From contig JAJPJU010000125.1 in NCBI GenBank assembly GCA_021324035.1, positions 1 to 23,121 of the forward strand: a DNA stretch of 23,121 nt, given 5' to 3'. Positions 16,236 to 22,752 of the stretch are shown piece after piece (position 1 is the stretch's first letter; every line of letters begins with the position of its first letter). This DNA is from Spartobacteria bacterium. GTDB lineage: Bacteria; Verrucomicrobiota; Verrucomicrobiia; Chthoniobacterales; UBA10450. The position numbers were made by a program, and so were the translations under genes. Under the pieces are notes generated by a model. It had not been told where the DNA came from. It searched no databases and worked only from the letters and a program-made list of their open reading frames with translations.

Positions 16236-17212
16236 TGATCGATCCGCGCCGCGGCCGAATCAGCGCGCCGGGTAGCGATCATCGAAATGAAAATCGTTAT
16301 GGCGAGGACCGAGATGACGATGCCGAGAGAAAGAAGCGTTGGAATTTCGAACACATCACGCAACAGCATTTTGGCGCCGACAAACGCGAGCACGATGGCC
16401 AGCCCGCTCTTCAGGTAAATAAAGCGGTCGACCATTTTCGCGAGTAAGAAGTAGAGCGATCTGAGGCCAAGGATTGCGCAAATGTTTGAGGTGTAGATGA
16501 TGAATGTGTCCCGGGTAATGGCGAAGACGGCGGGGATTGAATCGACTGCGAAAACAAGATCCATCACGTCGATGACAATCAATGCCAATGCCAGCGGGGT
16601 AAGCATCCACTTGCCATTTACTTTGGCTTTGAAGTGTTCGTCGTGAAAAACCGGCGTGACCGGAATTGCCCAGTTGCAGCAGCGCATGACCCAGCTCTGG
16701 CCGAAATCTTGTGCCTCCTGTTTTACAAAAAACATCCGCCATGCGCTTACCAACAGGAATGCGCCGAAGAAGTACAGAATGAAATCGAAGCGCTCCACCA
16801 GTGCTACTCCGAGAAAGATCATGATCCCACGCATAATCAGTGCACCTACGATTCCCCAAGTTAACGCCCGATGCTGGGCCATCGGCGGAACGCGGAAGTA
16901 CTGAAAGATGAGAATGAAGACAAAGATGTTGTCGACGCTGAGCGAATACTCGATCACGTAACCAGTGAGAAATTCGAGCGCCTTTTCCGGCCCACGGATT
17001 TTCCAAACGAGCAAGTTGAACAACAGAGAGAGAACAATCCAGATGACGGTACGGTGAGTGGCCGCTCTCATGCTCAGCTCGCGGCCGCGGTGCTTGAATT
17101 GGACAAGATCGACCGTTAGCGCGACCAGCACCCCGGCGTTAAAAGCGAGCCAAAACCAAATACTTGTGTGAGACACCGCGCGTAGATTTTCACGCAAGAC
17201 GCTGTCCGGCAA
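16232..17212 (-). CDS. TerC/Alx-family integral membrane protein (putative metal exporter)
   Basis: Up to 326 residues with about 7-9 hydrophobic helices. It has both family signatures: EYSLSVDNIFVF with D94 and DVMDLVFAVDSIPAVFAI with D218/D224, plus FGAFLLVSAWRMFF. TerC/Alx/YkoY/MeeF proteins are linked to Mn2+ efflux and metalation of exported proteins, and older work ties them to tellurium resistance. The start is uncertain: the frame opens with TTG 17212, while GTG 17176 (VSHTSIWFWLAF) gives an N-terminus closer to E. coli Alx. The gene is the first of a three-gene operon and ends in a GTGA overlap with the permease. Only about 55-90 bp separate it from the divergent greA, too little for a yybP-ykoY Mn riboswitch, which often controls this family. 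Confidence 0.88.
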   Translation of the reverse strand: MPDSVLRENLRAVSHTSIWFWLAFNAGVLVALTVDLVQFKHRGRELSMRAATHRTVIWIVLSLLFNLLVWKIRGPEKALEFLTGYVIEYSLSVDNIFVFILIFQYFRVPPMAQHRALTWGIVGALIMRGIMIFLGVALVERFDFILYFFGAFLLVSAWRMFFVKQEAQDFGQSWVMRCCNWAIPVTPVFHDEHFKAKVNGKWMLTPLALALIVIDVMDLVFAVDSIPAVFAITRDTFIIYTSNICAILGLRSLYFLLAKMVDRFIYLKSGLAIVLAFVGAKMLLRDVFEIPTLLSLGIVISVLAITIFISMIATRRADSAAARIDQ

Positions 17213-17267
17213 TCATTAGTTTGGGCAGGCTTGCGGCGTCGCATCATCATCGTAGTTTGTCCGACGC

Positions 17268-19130
17268 ATGGATGCCGAGATTGAGAAGTTGGTGGAGTCG
17301 GGAAAGCTTACCTCGAAGGCGGCGGAGAAGCTTGAACAGCTGAAGCCGGGAACTTTTTGTCTGCACAAAAGCTGGGGGTTTGGCCGGGTCGCCGATTGGA
17401 ACCTGCTTCTCAATCAGATTTTGATCGATTTCACCGGCAAAAAAGGCCACGCCATGCAGCTGCAATACGCTGCCGAAAATCTCGAAGTCATCCCGTCGGA
17501 GCACTTTTTGGCCAAGAAGGCCAATGATCTCGCCGCGACAAAAAAGCTCGCTAAAGACGACCCGGTTTCCGTGGTCCGGAACATTCTGGATAGCCTCAAT
17601 GGAAAGGCGACTGCGCAACAAATCAGCGATTGGATGGTGCCCGACGTCTTCTCCGATTCCGAATGGAAGAAGTGGTGGGACTCAGCCCGTAAACAAATGA
17701 AGGCCAGCGGCACGTTTTCGATTCCTGCGAAAAAAACGGAGCCGGTGCAGCTCCGGGCCGAGGGCGTGTCACAGGCCGACGAATTGATCGCGGCGTTCAA
17801 CAACTCCCGTCAACCAAAGCAGCAGATTGCGGCACTCGAGCAGATTTTGAAATTTCAGGAACAGTTCAAGGAACCGGAGAAGCAATTGCAACCGGTTGTA
17901 ACAACGATCGAAAACGTGGCGACCCGGAATCAAAAGATTCATCCCGAGCTGACTTTCGAGCTGATTTTGCTCCGCGACGATTTGCTGCAGCGGTTTCGCG
18001 AACTAAAGACGACGCATATTGGACTCACCCTGGCCAGGCTGACCGCCGATGAGGAAAAACGCCTGGTGATCTTGCTGCCGAAGTTGCCGGCGGCGAAGGA
18101 GAAACGCGTTCTTCAGAATCTGCCTGCTGCACTGGGAGATCGCTGGAGCGCGCGGGCGTTGCAGTTGATGCAAACAACGCACGGCCGAATGGTCGCTCAA
18201 ATCCCGCATGTGTTTCGCGATGCAGGACAACAGGGTGAACTCGAGAAAATGCTGGAACGCAGCATTCGCGAGCATTCCGCCACCAGCGAAATGCTGGTTT
18301 GGCTATGCATGGAGCGCAAAGACTGGCCGGAGCTGCTTAATCCCGAGCTACTCGCCGCGATTTTATCGGCGTTGGAACGCGAGCAGCATTCGGCCCCCGG
18401 CCGGGCAAGCAAATTGCAACGCTGGCTGGCCGACGATCGCCAGTTGATCGCAGACATTTTCGCCCACGCCGACGTCGGGCTGGCCCGTGACGCGATGCGC
18501 CGTCTGCAATTGAGTCCGCTGTTCGACGAACTGACCAAACGTTCTTTGTTAGCGCGCCTGGTGAAAGTTTTCCCGGAGCTTGAAGGCATGATCGTGGGCG
18601 CGCAGGCCCAGGAGAAAGCGGCGCCGTTGGTTGTCTCATGGAGCAGCTTGGAAAGACGCAAGATTGAGTACGAGGATCTCGTGAAGAAAAAGATTCCCGA
18701 GAACACGAAAGAGATCCAAATCGCCCGGTCGTATGGCGATCTTAGCGAAAATTTCGAGTACAAGGCGGCCAAACAGATGCAGGCCGTCCTTGTTCGGCGG
18801 AGGTCGGAACTCGAACGGGATTTGCAACAGGCGCGGGGAACGTCGTTTGAAAATCCTGACACGTCCCGGGTTTCGATCGGCACCATCGTCACGGTGCGGG
18901 ATAAGAATTCACAAAAGCAGGAAACCTTCACGGTTCTCGGCGCTTGGGACGGTGATCCGGACCGTCACGTCATTTCGTATCAAACCGCAATCGGTCAGGC
19001 GTTGCTCGGGAAGAAAACAGGCGAATCGGCCATGCTGCCGAATGGCGAAGTTGAAATCGTTTCCATCGAACCCGCGCCAATCGACAAGCCGGCTGAAGCC
19101 GTTGCCCAAAACGAAACCGTTCAGGTCTAG
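17268..19130 (+). CDS. greA: Long GreA-type transcription elongation factor with large N-terminal extension
   Basis: A 620-residue protein, about four times the usual 158-residue GreA. The C-terminal part is a complete Gre factor: an antiparallel coiled coil (about 467-535) with the acidic tip S488-Y498 reading SYGDLSENFEY (canonical GDLSENAEY; D491 and E494 are the catalytic-tip residues), then the FKBP-like domain (about 545-607). Gre factors enter the RNA polymerase secondary channel and stimulate cleavage of backtracked RNA. The first ~460 residues are mostly helical and start with a small beta segment WGFGRVADWNLLLNQILIDF. Chlamydial GreA proteins are similarly long, so this is a PVC-type architecture rather than an accident of assembly. 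ATG 17268 fits. It diverges from the TerC operon. The TAG stop lies in an inverted repeat (19127-19210). Confidence 0.9.
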   Translation: MDAEIEKLVESGKLTSKAAEKLEQLKPGTFCLHKSWGFGRVADWNLLLNQILIDFTGKKGHAMQLQYAAENLEVIPSEHFLAKKANDLAATKKLAKDDPVSVVRNILDSLNGKATAQQISDWMVPDVFSDSEWKKWWDSARKQMKASGTFSIPAKKTEPVQLRAEGVSQADELIAAFNNSRQPKQQIAALEQILKFQEQFKEPEKQLQPVVTTIENVATRNQKIHPELTFELILLRDDLLQRFRELKTTHIGLTLARLTADEEKRLVILLPKLPAAKEKRVLQNLPAALGDRWSARALQLMQTTHGRMVAQIPHVFRDAGQQGELEKMLERSIREHSATSEMLVWLCMERKDWPELLNPELLAAILSALEREQHSAPGRASKLQRWLADDRQLIADIFAHADVGLARDAMRRLQLSPLFDELTKRSLLARLVKVFPELEGMIVGAQAQEKAAPLVVSWSSLERRKIEYEDLVKKKIPENTKEIQIARSYGDLSENFEYKAAKQMQAVLVRRRSELERDLQQARGTSFENPDTSRVSIGTIVTVRDKNSQKQETFTVLGAWDGDPDRHVISYQTAIGQALLGKKTGESAMLPNGEVEIVSIEPAPIDKPAEAVAQNETVQV

Positions 19131-19210
19131 ACAGGATTTGCCCGATTTTTACGAGACCCGATTTTTGTTCCCGAAATCAAATCCTTTTAAATCCCGTTAA
19201 TCCTGTCTAG
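19127..19210. repeat. Inverted repeat filling the greA-DUF1761 gap
   Basis: CTAGACAGGATT (19127-19138) and AATCCTGTCTAG (19199-19210) are perfect 12-bp arms 60 bp apart. Inside are two direct copies of CCCGATTTTT (19141-19150 and 19157-19166) and degenerate GGATT-like units. The greA stop TAG (19128-19130) is part of the left arm, and the next gene starts 11 bp after the right arm. It could form a long 3' hairpin, acting as a terminator or mRNA stabiliser, or be a miniature repeat element. Confidence 0.8.
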
Positions 19211-19221
19211 TTGTCTTTCTC

Positions 19222-19641
19222 ATGCAGACGCGCATTCATCATCTGGCGGTTTGGATCCTGGTCGTGATTCATCAGTTCGTCGGCTTCGGCTGGTATTCCA
19301 TCCTCGGTGACACCTGGCTGAATCTTCATGCCAAAGAAACCACCGACATCGAGCGTACCCATAACTTTGGCGCATACGCTTTCGCCGTTTTCGCCGCGAT
19401 CGTCGTTAACTACGCGCTGGCCTGGTTGATCCGCCGGATGAACGCGCATACTGCAGCCGCCGGTCTTCAAATCGCGTTATTCTGTTGGTTTGCGTTCTTG
19501 TTCGTTGAATTTGCCACCATCTCATTGTTCTCGGCATTCGAGACCAATCCGTGGCCGCTGATGTTGATCGATATGGGCCGGCCGCTCGTTGCCTGGTCGA
19601 TCAGCGGCCTGGTCCTTGGGGCCTGGCGCAAATCGGCCTGA
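19222..19641 (+). CDS. DUF1761-like small integral membrane protein
   Basis: A 139-residue protein with four hydrophobic segments (about residues 7-28, 48-70, 79-101 and 112-134). The sequence VGFGWYSILGDTWLNL near the N-terminus matches the Gly-x-x-Trp-Tyr-Ser ... Trp signature of DUF1761, and length and topology agree. The function of this family is not known to me. It lies 91 bp after greA across the inverted repeat and may be read from the greA promoter or its own. ATG 19222 is preceded by no clear Shine-Dalgarno. Its stop is immediately followed by the A-run and hairpin that end the opposing transcript. Confidence 0.72.
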   Translation: MQTRIHHLAVWILVVIHQFVGFGWYSILGDTWLNLHAKETTDIERTHNFGAYAFAVFAAIVVNYALAWLIRRMNAHTAAAGLQIALFCWFAFLFVEFATISLFSAFETNPWPLMLIDMGRPLVAWSISGLVLGAWRKSA

Positions 19642-19643
19642 CC

Positions 19644-19682
19644 AAAAAAATCGCCGAACACGCGTTCACGTGTCCGGCGATT
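19644..19682 (-). terminator. Rho-independent terminator for the minus-strand secreted-protein gene
   Basis: Arms 19649-19656 and 19675-19682 (AATCGCCG/CGGCGATT) plus an inner 5-bp stem (19658-19662 with 19669-19673) form a hairpin with one internal mismatch. On the minus strand it is followed by seven T residues (19650-19644). It lies 22 bp after the stop at 19704. In the plus direction the T-run is missing, so it terminates mainly minus-strand transcription, though it may stop both. Confidence 0.88.
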
Positions 19683-19703
19683 CTAAACTAACCTCCGATT
19701 AAC

Positions 19704-20042
19704 TTATTTCTTCGGCGAAGCAGCCGGACTGGCCGCGGTCTTCGCATCCTTCTTCGCGCCCTTTTCCGCTTTTTCTGCCTTGGCCGCCTTCACTTCGATA
19801 TTCGTGGCCGTCATTGAATAATGAACCGTCACTTTATCGCCCACCTTCGGCTCAGCGCTCGCTTTGGTGTTGGAATCGCGACCCAATTCCCAGCGGTCCT
19901 TGCCTTTTTGCACCGCGATCATCGAGCTCGTCACTTCGAGCACGGGCCCGGTGACCTGATAATCCTTAGCTTCGGCACCGAAGCTGACGCCGCTGAACGC
20001 CAGACAAACTACTGCTGCCAAACTGCATAGGGTGATTTTCAT
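19704..20042 (-). CDS. Small secreted beta-domain protein with Lys/Ala-rich tail
   Basis: A 112-residue protein with a clear signal peptide (MKITLCSLAAVVCLAFSGVSFGA). The mature domain (about 25-85) reads YQVTGPVLEVTSSMIAV, then GKDRWELGR, then VGDKVTVHY. This is the pattern of a small OB-like or DUF5666-like beta barrel. Residues 86-112 are almost only Lys, Ala, Glu and Pro. The open frame extends upstream to 20192, but only ATG 20042 gives a signal peptide. It lies 70 bp after the similar protein encoded at 20113-20385 and shares with it the order G-V-T-I-G-D-W-R-VG-VTV, so the two look like diverged tandem paralogues. Function is unknown; periplasmic location is inferred from the signal peptide. 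A strong terminator follows. Confidence 0.8.
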   Translation of the reverse strand: MKITLCSLAAVVCLAFSGVSFGAEAKDYQVTGPVLEVTSSMIAVQKGKDRWELGRDSNTKASAEPKVGDKVTVHYSMTATNIEVKAAKAEKAEKGAKKDAKTAASPAASPKK

Positions 20043-20112
20043 AGTTGCACGATTAGACCGCCCTGACGGCGTTCTATTCAAGCAACTTTTGAAAACTATT
20101 ATCGCGCTGTGG

Positions 20113-20385
20113 CTATTCCTTCTTCTGCGCGCCGCCGCCCGGGATCTTGGTCGCGTCCCCTGATGCGCACTGGACCGTAACCGTATTACCAACGGCCAGG
20201 GTCCCAGTCGTGACAGTTGTGGTGGAGGTTCTCTGGATGTTCCAGAGGTCCGGCCCGCAGGTCATGCTAATCTGAGCAGTGGTTAACGCGGTCACGTTTC
20301 CAGAGATCGTCACGGTTTGTCCGAATGCGGCATTCGCAGCCAGGAACGCCGCGACCATCACCGCCGCTAAGTTCATAATTTTCAT
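20113..20385 (-). CDS. Small secreted beta-domain protein with two cysteines
   Basis: A 90-residue protein with signal peptide MKIMNLAAVMVAAFLAANAAFGQ. The mature part has the pattern VTISGNVTALTTAQISMTCGPDLW, broken here only for description, and later LAVGNTVTVQC, parallel to the neighbouring 112-residue protein. It has C43 and C73, which could form a disulphide; the neighbour has none in its mature part. The tail is Gly/Lys-rich and short. A 9-bp motif, CGTCAGGGC on the coding strand, occurs 12 bp before its start and again 18 bp before the neighbour's start. No catalytic motif is visible. It lies 58 bp downstream of the methyltransferase stop and could be in the same transcript or have its own promoter. 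Confidence 0.72.
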   Translation of the reverse strand: MKIMNLAAVMVAAFLAANAAFGQTVTISGNVTALTTAQISMTCGPDLWNIQRTSTTTVTTGTLAVGNTVTVQCASGDATKIPGGGAQKKE

Positions 20386-20399
20386 GGCGCATTGAAGCC

Positions 20400-20505
20400 C
20401 TGACGCAATCCTTCGGGCAAGCTTTTTGTTAGGCCAGGGCCACCTATCGCCTACCGCTTCGCGCCTGGCGCTTACCCCTTGCCGCTTGGCCCTTCTGGCC
20501 CGCGC
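20400..20505. repeat. GC-rich repetitive stretch running into the methyltransferase 3' end
   Basis: On the minus strand this stretch is a set of imperfect units such as AAGCGGCAAGG, TAAGCGCCAGG and AAGCGGTAGGCGATAGG. It has outer inverted segments (GGCCAGGGCCAC at 20433-20444 versus TGGCCCTTCTGGCCC near 20488-20502). It includes the last 18 codons and the stop of the methyltransferase gene and the start of the gap that follows. Confidence 0.5.
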
Positions 20506-21229
20506 GTAAGATCAACGGCCAGACGATTCGTTTTGTTTTTTCTGGATCGCCCCACGCTTTTTCCAGATCCCTCGCAATTTGATCGAGAGGGTTGCGATTG
20601 GTTGCGGCAATAAAGCGCTGGGTCGACGACCACGATCTGAGATAGCCGACCAGTTGTTCAAGGTTCCAATCGGCCACAATTTCGAATTTCGGCGTTTTGC
20701 ACTCGGGAAACGGAAAGGGGATTTCCTCGAATTTTTCGATCAATGCGCGTTCCGCTGGCCAATACGGCCCGACGACCTCGTAATAGTAATGTCCGACGAT
20801 GTCCTTAATTAGTTTGTCGGTCTGTAATAGATTGTAAGCTGAAGCGGCAAAAACACCGCCCTCCGTCAAGATGCGCGCGACTTCGGGATAGAACCGATCG
20901 CGATCCAGCCAGTGTAACGCTTGCGCGACCAGTATCAGATCGACTGCGCCGGGCTGAAGGTTGCTTTGTTCCGCCGGGGCGACGCGATACTCGACCTTTT
21001 CGTGCGGCTCGGCGTTACCGATTTGACTTTCGCTGGCGTCAGTCGCAATCACGTGATCGAAAACTTCGGCGAGTTCAACGGCGGCCTGGCCGTTGCCAGT
21101 TGCGCAATCCCAGGCCAGCTGGCGCGTCGGCGCGATGGTGCCGAGATACTCGAACATTTCTTTCCGATAACGTGGCCGAAATTTCGCGTAAACCGCGGCC
21201 TGAGTGGAAAAGTGGTCTTTAAATTGCAC
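20444..21229 (-). CDS. Class I SAM-dependent methyltransferase (Methyltransf_11 type)
   Basis: A 261-residue enzyme. Motif I is LAWDCATGNGQAAVELA (SAM-binding GxGxxA form). An acidic residue that would hold the SAM ribose follows in VIATDASESQI, and the motif-IV region is VDLILVAQALHWLDRDRFY. The N-terminal FKDHFSTQAAVYAKFRPRYR is typical of the trans-aconitate methyltransferase/TMT1-like group that acts on small carboxylates, but the acceptor is unproven. The frame opens with TTG at 21241; GTG 21229 gives MQFKDHFS, closer to the family start, so I use it. The normal C-terminus appears to be around VWPLILRAG; the last ~18 residues are basic low-complexity sequence encoded by the GC-rich repeat at 20400-20505. 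Confidence 0.85.
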   Translation of the reverse strand: MQFKDHFSTQAAVYAKFRPRYRKEMFEYLGTIAPTRQLAWDCATGNGQAAVELAEVFDHVIATDASESQIGNAEPHEKVEYRVAPAEQSNLQPGAVDLILVAQALHWLDRDRFYPEVARILTEGGVFAASAYNLLQTDKLIKDIVGHYYYEVVGPYWPAERALIEKFEEIPFPFPECKTPKFEIVADWNLEQLVGYLRSWSSTQRFIAATNRNPLDQIARDLEKAWGDPEKTKRIVWPLILRAGQKGQAARGKRQARSGRR

Positions 21230-21250
21230 TGCGTGGTGCAACCAAGATCA

Positions 21251-21281
21251 TCTCAACTCCTTAACCCCTCAACGTCTCAAC
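21251..21281. repeat. GTTGAG repeat at the ferritin stop codon
   Basis: Read on the minus strand the stretch contains GTTGAG three times plus a GTTAAG variant. The ferritin TGA stop (21279-21277) is part of the first unit. A two-copy version of the same unit follows the response-regulator gene at 22405-22418. Confidence 0.7.
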
Positions 21282-21792
21282 TATTCTTTGGTGGCTCGCA
21301 CATCGTCCTAATTCCGACCCGGGCCAGATATTCATCCGCCTGCAACAGGTCCTTACCCGCGCGTTCGATGATTTTGAGCAAATTGTCCATCGAGGAAACT
21401 TCCTCCAGTTGTTCGGTCAGAAACCACTGCAGAAAATTAATGGTGATGTGGTCGTTCTCTTTCTTGGCGAGGTCGACCAAAGCGTTGATCTGCTTGGTCA
21501 CATGCACTTCCTGATCGAGCGAGAGTTTAATTGCATCCCGCGGTGTCTTAAATTTCGACTTCGGCGCATCGATTCCCGGGATTTCCACCCGGCCGCCGGC
21601 GTCGACCACGTACTTGATGAACCGGAGCGCGTGACCTTTTTCTTCCTCAGCCTGATTGAAAAAATGCTGGGACAATTGCGGCAACGCCTCGGCGGCAAAA
21701 TAGGCGGCGATCGCATAATACTGGAGCTCTGCGGTGAACTCGTAACCGACTTGTTCGTTTATTGCGTTAATTACCTTCTGAGACGTGAGCAT
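21277..21792 (-). CDS. Ferritin (FtnA-like iron-storage protein)
   Basis: A 171-residue four-helix ferritin-like protein. The ferroxidase centre is complete: E18 (GYEFTAELQYY), E51 and H54 (QAEEEKGHALRF), E95 (SLDQEVHVTKQI) and E127/E131 (FLTEQLEEVSS). No haem-ligand methionine pattern of bacterioferritin is seen, so it is the non-haem type. It should assemble into a 24-subunit shell, oxidise Fe2+ and store it in the cytoplasm, limiting Fenton chemistry. ATG 21792 fits the family N-terminus MLTSQKVINAINEQ. No obvious Fur box was found in the 213 bp upstream. It is probably a single-gene unit, 47 bp from the downstream methyltransferase start, so co-transcription with that gene is possible. 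Confidence 0.94.
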   Translation of the reverse strand: MLTSQKVINAINEQVGYEFTAELQYYAIAAYFAAEALPQLSQHFFNQAEEEKGHALRFIKYVVDAGGRVEIPGIDAPKSKFKTPRDAIKLSLDQEVHVTKQINALVDLAKKENDHITINFLQWFLTEQLEEVSSMDNLLKIIERAGKDLLQADEYLARVGIRTMCEPPKNS

Positions 21793-21847
21793 AGCCGGAA
21801 CCTAACGGAGATCAGACGAAAGCCAACCGATCTGCTTGCCGCGTTCC

Positions 21848-21863
21848 AGCCTTGGCGAAGGCG
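21848..21863 (+). repeat. 16-bp repeat AGCCTTGGCGAAGGCG, copy 1
   Basis: This copy is exactly repeated in inverted orientation at 22549-22564. The two copies bracket the response-regulator gene and about 700 bp. It lies in the gap between the divergent ferritin and regulator genes, next to a tandem CCCATCAGT duplication. Confidence 0.75.
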
Positions 21864-22006
21864 GGCCCATCAGTTGGCACCCATCAGTGCTCACTTCTGC
21901 AATCGCTGCGGATTGGGCAGATGCGAAGTAACCCATCAATTGAAGGCTGTAAAAGACCCGCCGGAGGGCGCAGAGGTTGCTTTACTAGGGTCTAAATCCC
22001 GAGGCT

Positions 22007-22399
22007 TTGACTAAGAAAACAAAGAAGACCCGCATCCTTGCTGTCGATGACGAACCGGTGATCGGCGAATCGGTCGCATACAATCTGGATTCCCCGCATC
22101 GAAAGATATCGGTGGCTCCAAATGGCCGAGAAGCGCTCAAGTTGGCTTCCAAACAGAAGTTCGATCTGGTCATTACCGATCACCGAATGCCGGAATCGGG
22201 CGGATTGGAGTTGGTCCGGGCGCTCCGGAAGCGAAAGTACAAGGGAAAGATTGTGGTGTTATCGGGTCACCTGTCGCCGGAAAATATTGGCGTCTACGAG
22301 GAGCTCGAAATCGACGAAGTGATTAGCAAGCCGGTTATGATGGCAGAGCTGCGCGACGTCGTGACGAATTTGGAAGAAGATCTTTCGTTGGGACTCTGA
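22007..22399 (+). CDS. Single-domain response regulator (CheY-like receiver)
   Basis: A 130-residue receiver domain with no output domain. The acidic pocket is D14/D15 (ILAVDDEPVIGE), the phospho-acceptor D58 (LVITDHRMPESGG), the switch serine S86 (VVLSGH) and the lysine K108 (ISKPV). All are intact, so it should be phosphorylated by a histidine kinase and act through protein partners, as stand-alone receivers do in phosphorelays. No kinase is adjacent; the nearest is the hybrid kinase at 12208-13788. The only reasonable start is TTG 22007 with a close GAGG at 22001-22004. A possible upstream ORF ends at 22014, overlapping the start by 8 nt. The gene is followed at once by two AGTTGAG units. 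Confidence 0.9.
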   Translation: MTKKTKKTRILAVDDEPVIGESVAYNLDSPHRKISVAPNGREALKLASKQKFDLVITDHRMPESGGLELVRALRKRKYKGKIVVLSGHLSPENIGVYEELEIDEVISKPVMMAELRDVVTNLEEDLSLGL

Positions 22400-22593
22400 T
22401 AAGAAGTTGAGAGTTGAGAAAAAAGCTCGCTCCTGGAAAGGCTGATGCGTTCGTTTGCCATTGACTCGGCTTGTCGCGACGCCCTACTGACTCGTGATCT
22501 CCGATCACTCACCGGCCACCCTCGCCGGCACACCGCATTTTCGGCTTTCGCCTTCGCCAAGGCTAGGGCGTGAAGGAGAGCGGGCGACACTCC
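22400..22593. other. Gene-free gap before the rRNA operon end
   Basis: No credible ORF is present. It contains two AGTTGAG units (22405-22418), a perfect GTGATC-TCC-GATCAC palindrome (22494-22508), a small CCGGC/GCCGG hairpin (22512-22528), and the second copy of the 16-bp repeat in inverted orientation (22549-22564). No terminator with a T-run follows the response-regulator gene. Confidence 0.5.
22549..22564 (-). repeat. 16-bp repeat, copy 2 (inverted)
   Basis: CGCCTTCGCCAAGGCT is the exact reverse complement of 21848-21863. It lies in the gap between the response regulator and the rRNA terminator. Confidence 0.75.
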
Positions 22594-22633
22594 AAAAGCG
22601 AAATGCCCACCGGGATAAACCCAGTGGGCATTT
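22594..22633 (-). terminator. Intrinsic terminator of the rRNA operon
   Basis: Arms 22601-22610 and 22624-22633 (AAATGCCCAC/GTGGGCATTT) pair perfectly, with three more G-C pairs after one mismatch and a loop ATAAA. On the minus strand the stem is followed by CGCTTTT. It lies 3 nt downstream of the 5S 3' end. Confidence 0.85.
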
Positions 22634-22636
22634 AGT

Positions 22637-22752
22637 TCTGGCGACGTCCTACTCTCGCACGGCCTATCGCCGTACTACCATCGGGGCTGCAGCGTTTCAC
22701 TGCCGTGTTCGGAATGGGAACGGGTGGGACCACTGCGCGATAATCACCAGAA
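22637..22752 (-). rRNA. rrf: 5S ribosomal RNA
   Basis: The minus strand contains the conserved 5S core CCCGTTCCCATTCCGAACAC, then GATGGTAGTACGGCG, and the 3' end GAGAGTAGGACGTCGCCAGA. Helix I forms between the 5' TCTGGTG and the 3' CGCCAGA. Length is about 116 nt. The exact ends are set by helix I and may be off by one or two bases. It follows the 23S gene as expected for a bacterial rrn operon. Confidence 0.97.

Noticed and set aside
17177..17267. yybP-ykoY Mn riboswitch upstream of the TerC gene
   Set aside because: The gap to the divergent greA is 55-91 bp, too short, and the conserved loop sequences are not visible.
21409..21792. Plus-strand ORF over the ferritin gene
   Set aside because: It is a shadow of the ferritin coding strand; only its last part (after 21793) is outside another gene and is treated separately as a weak candidate.
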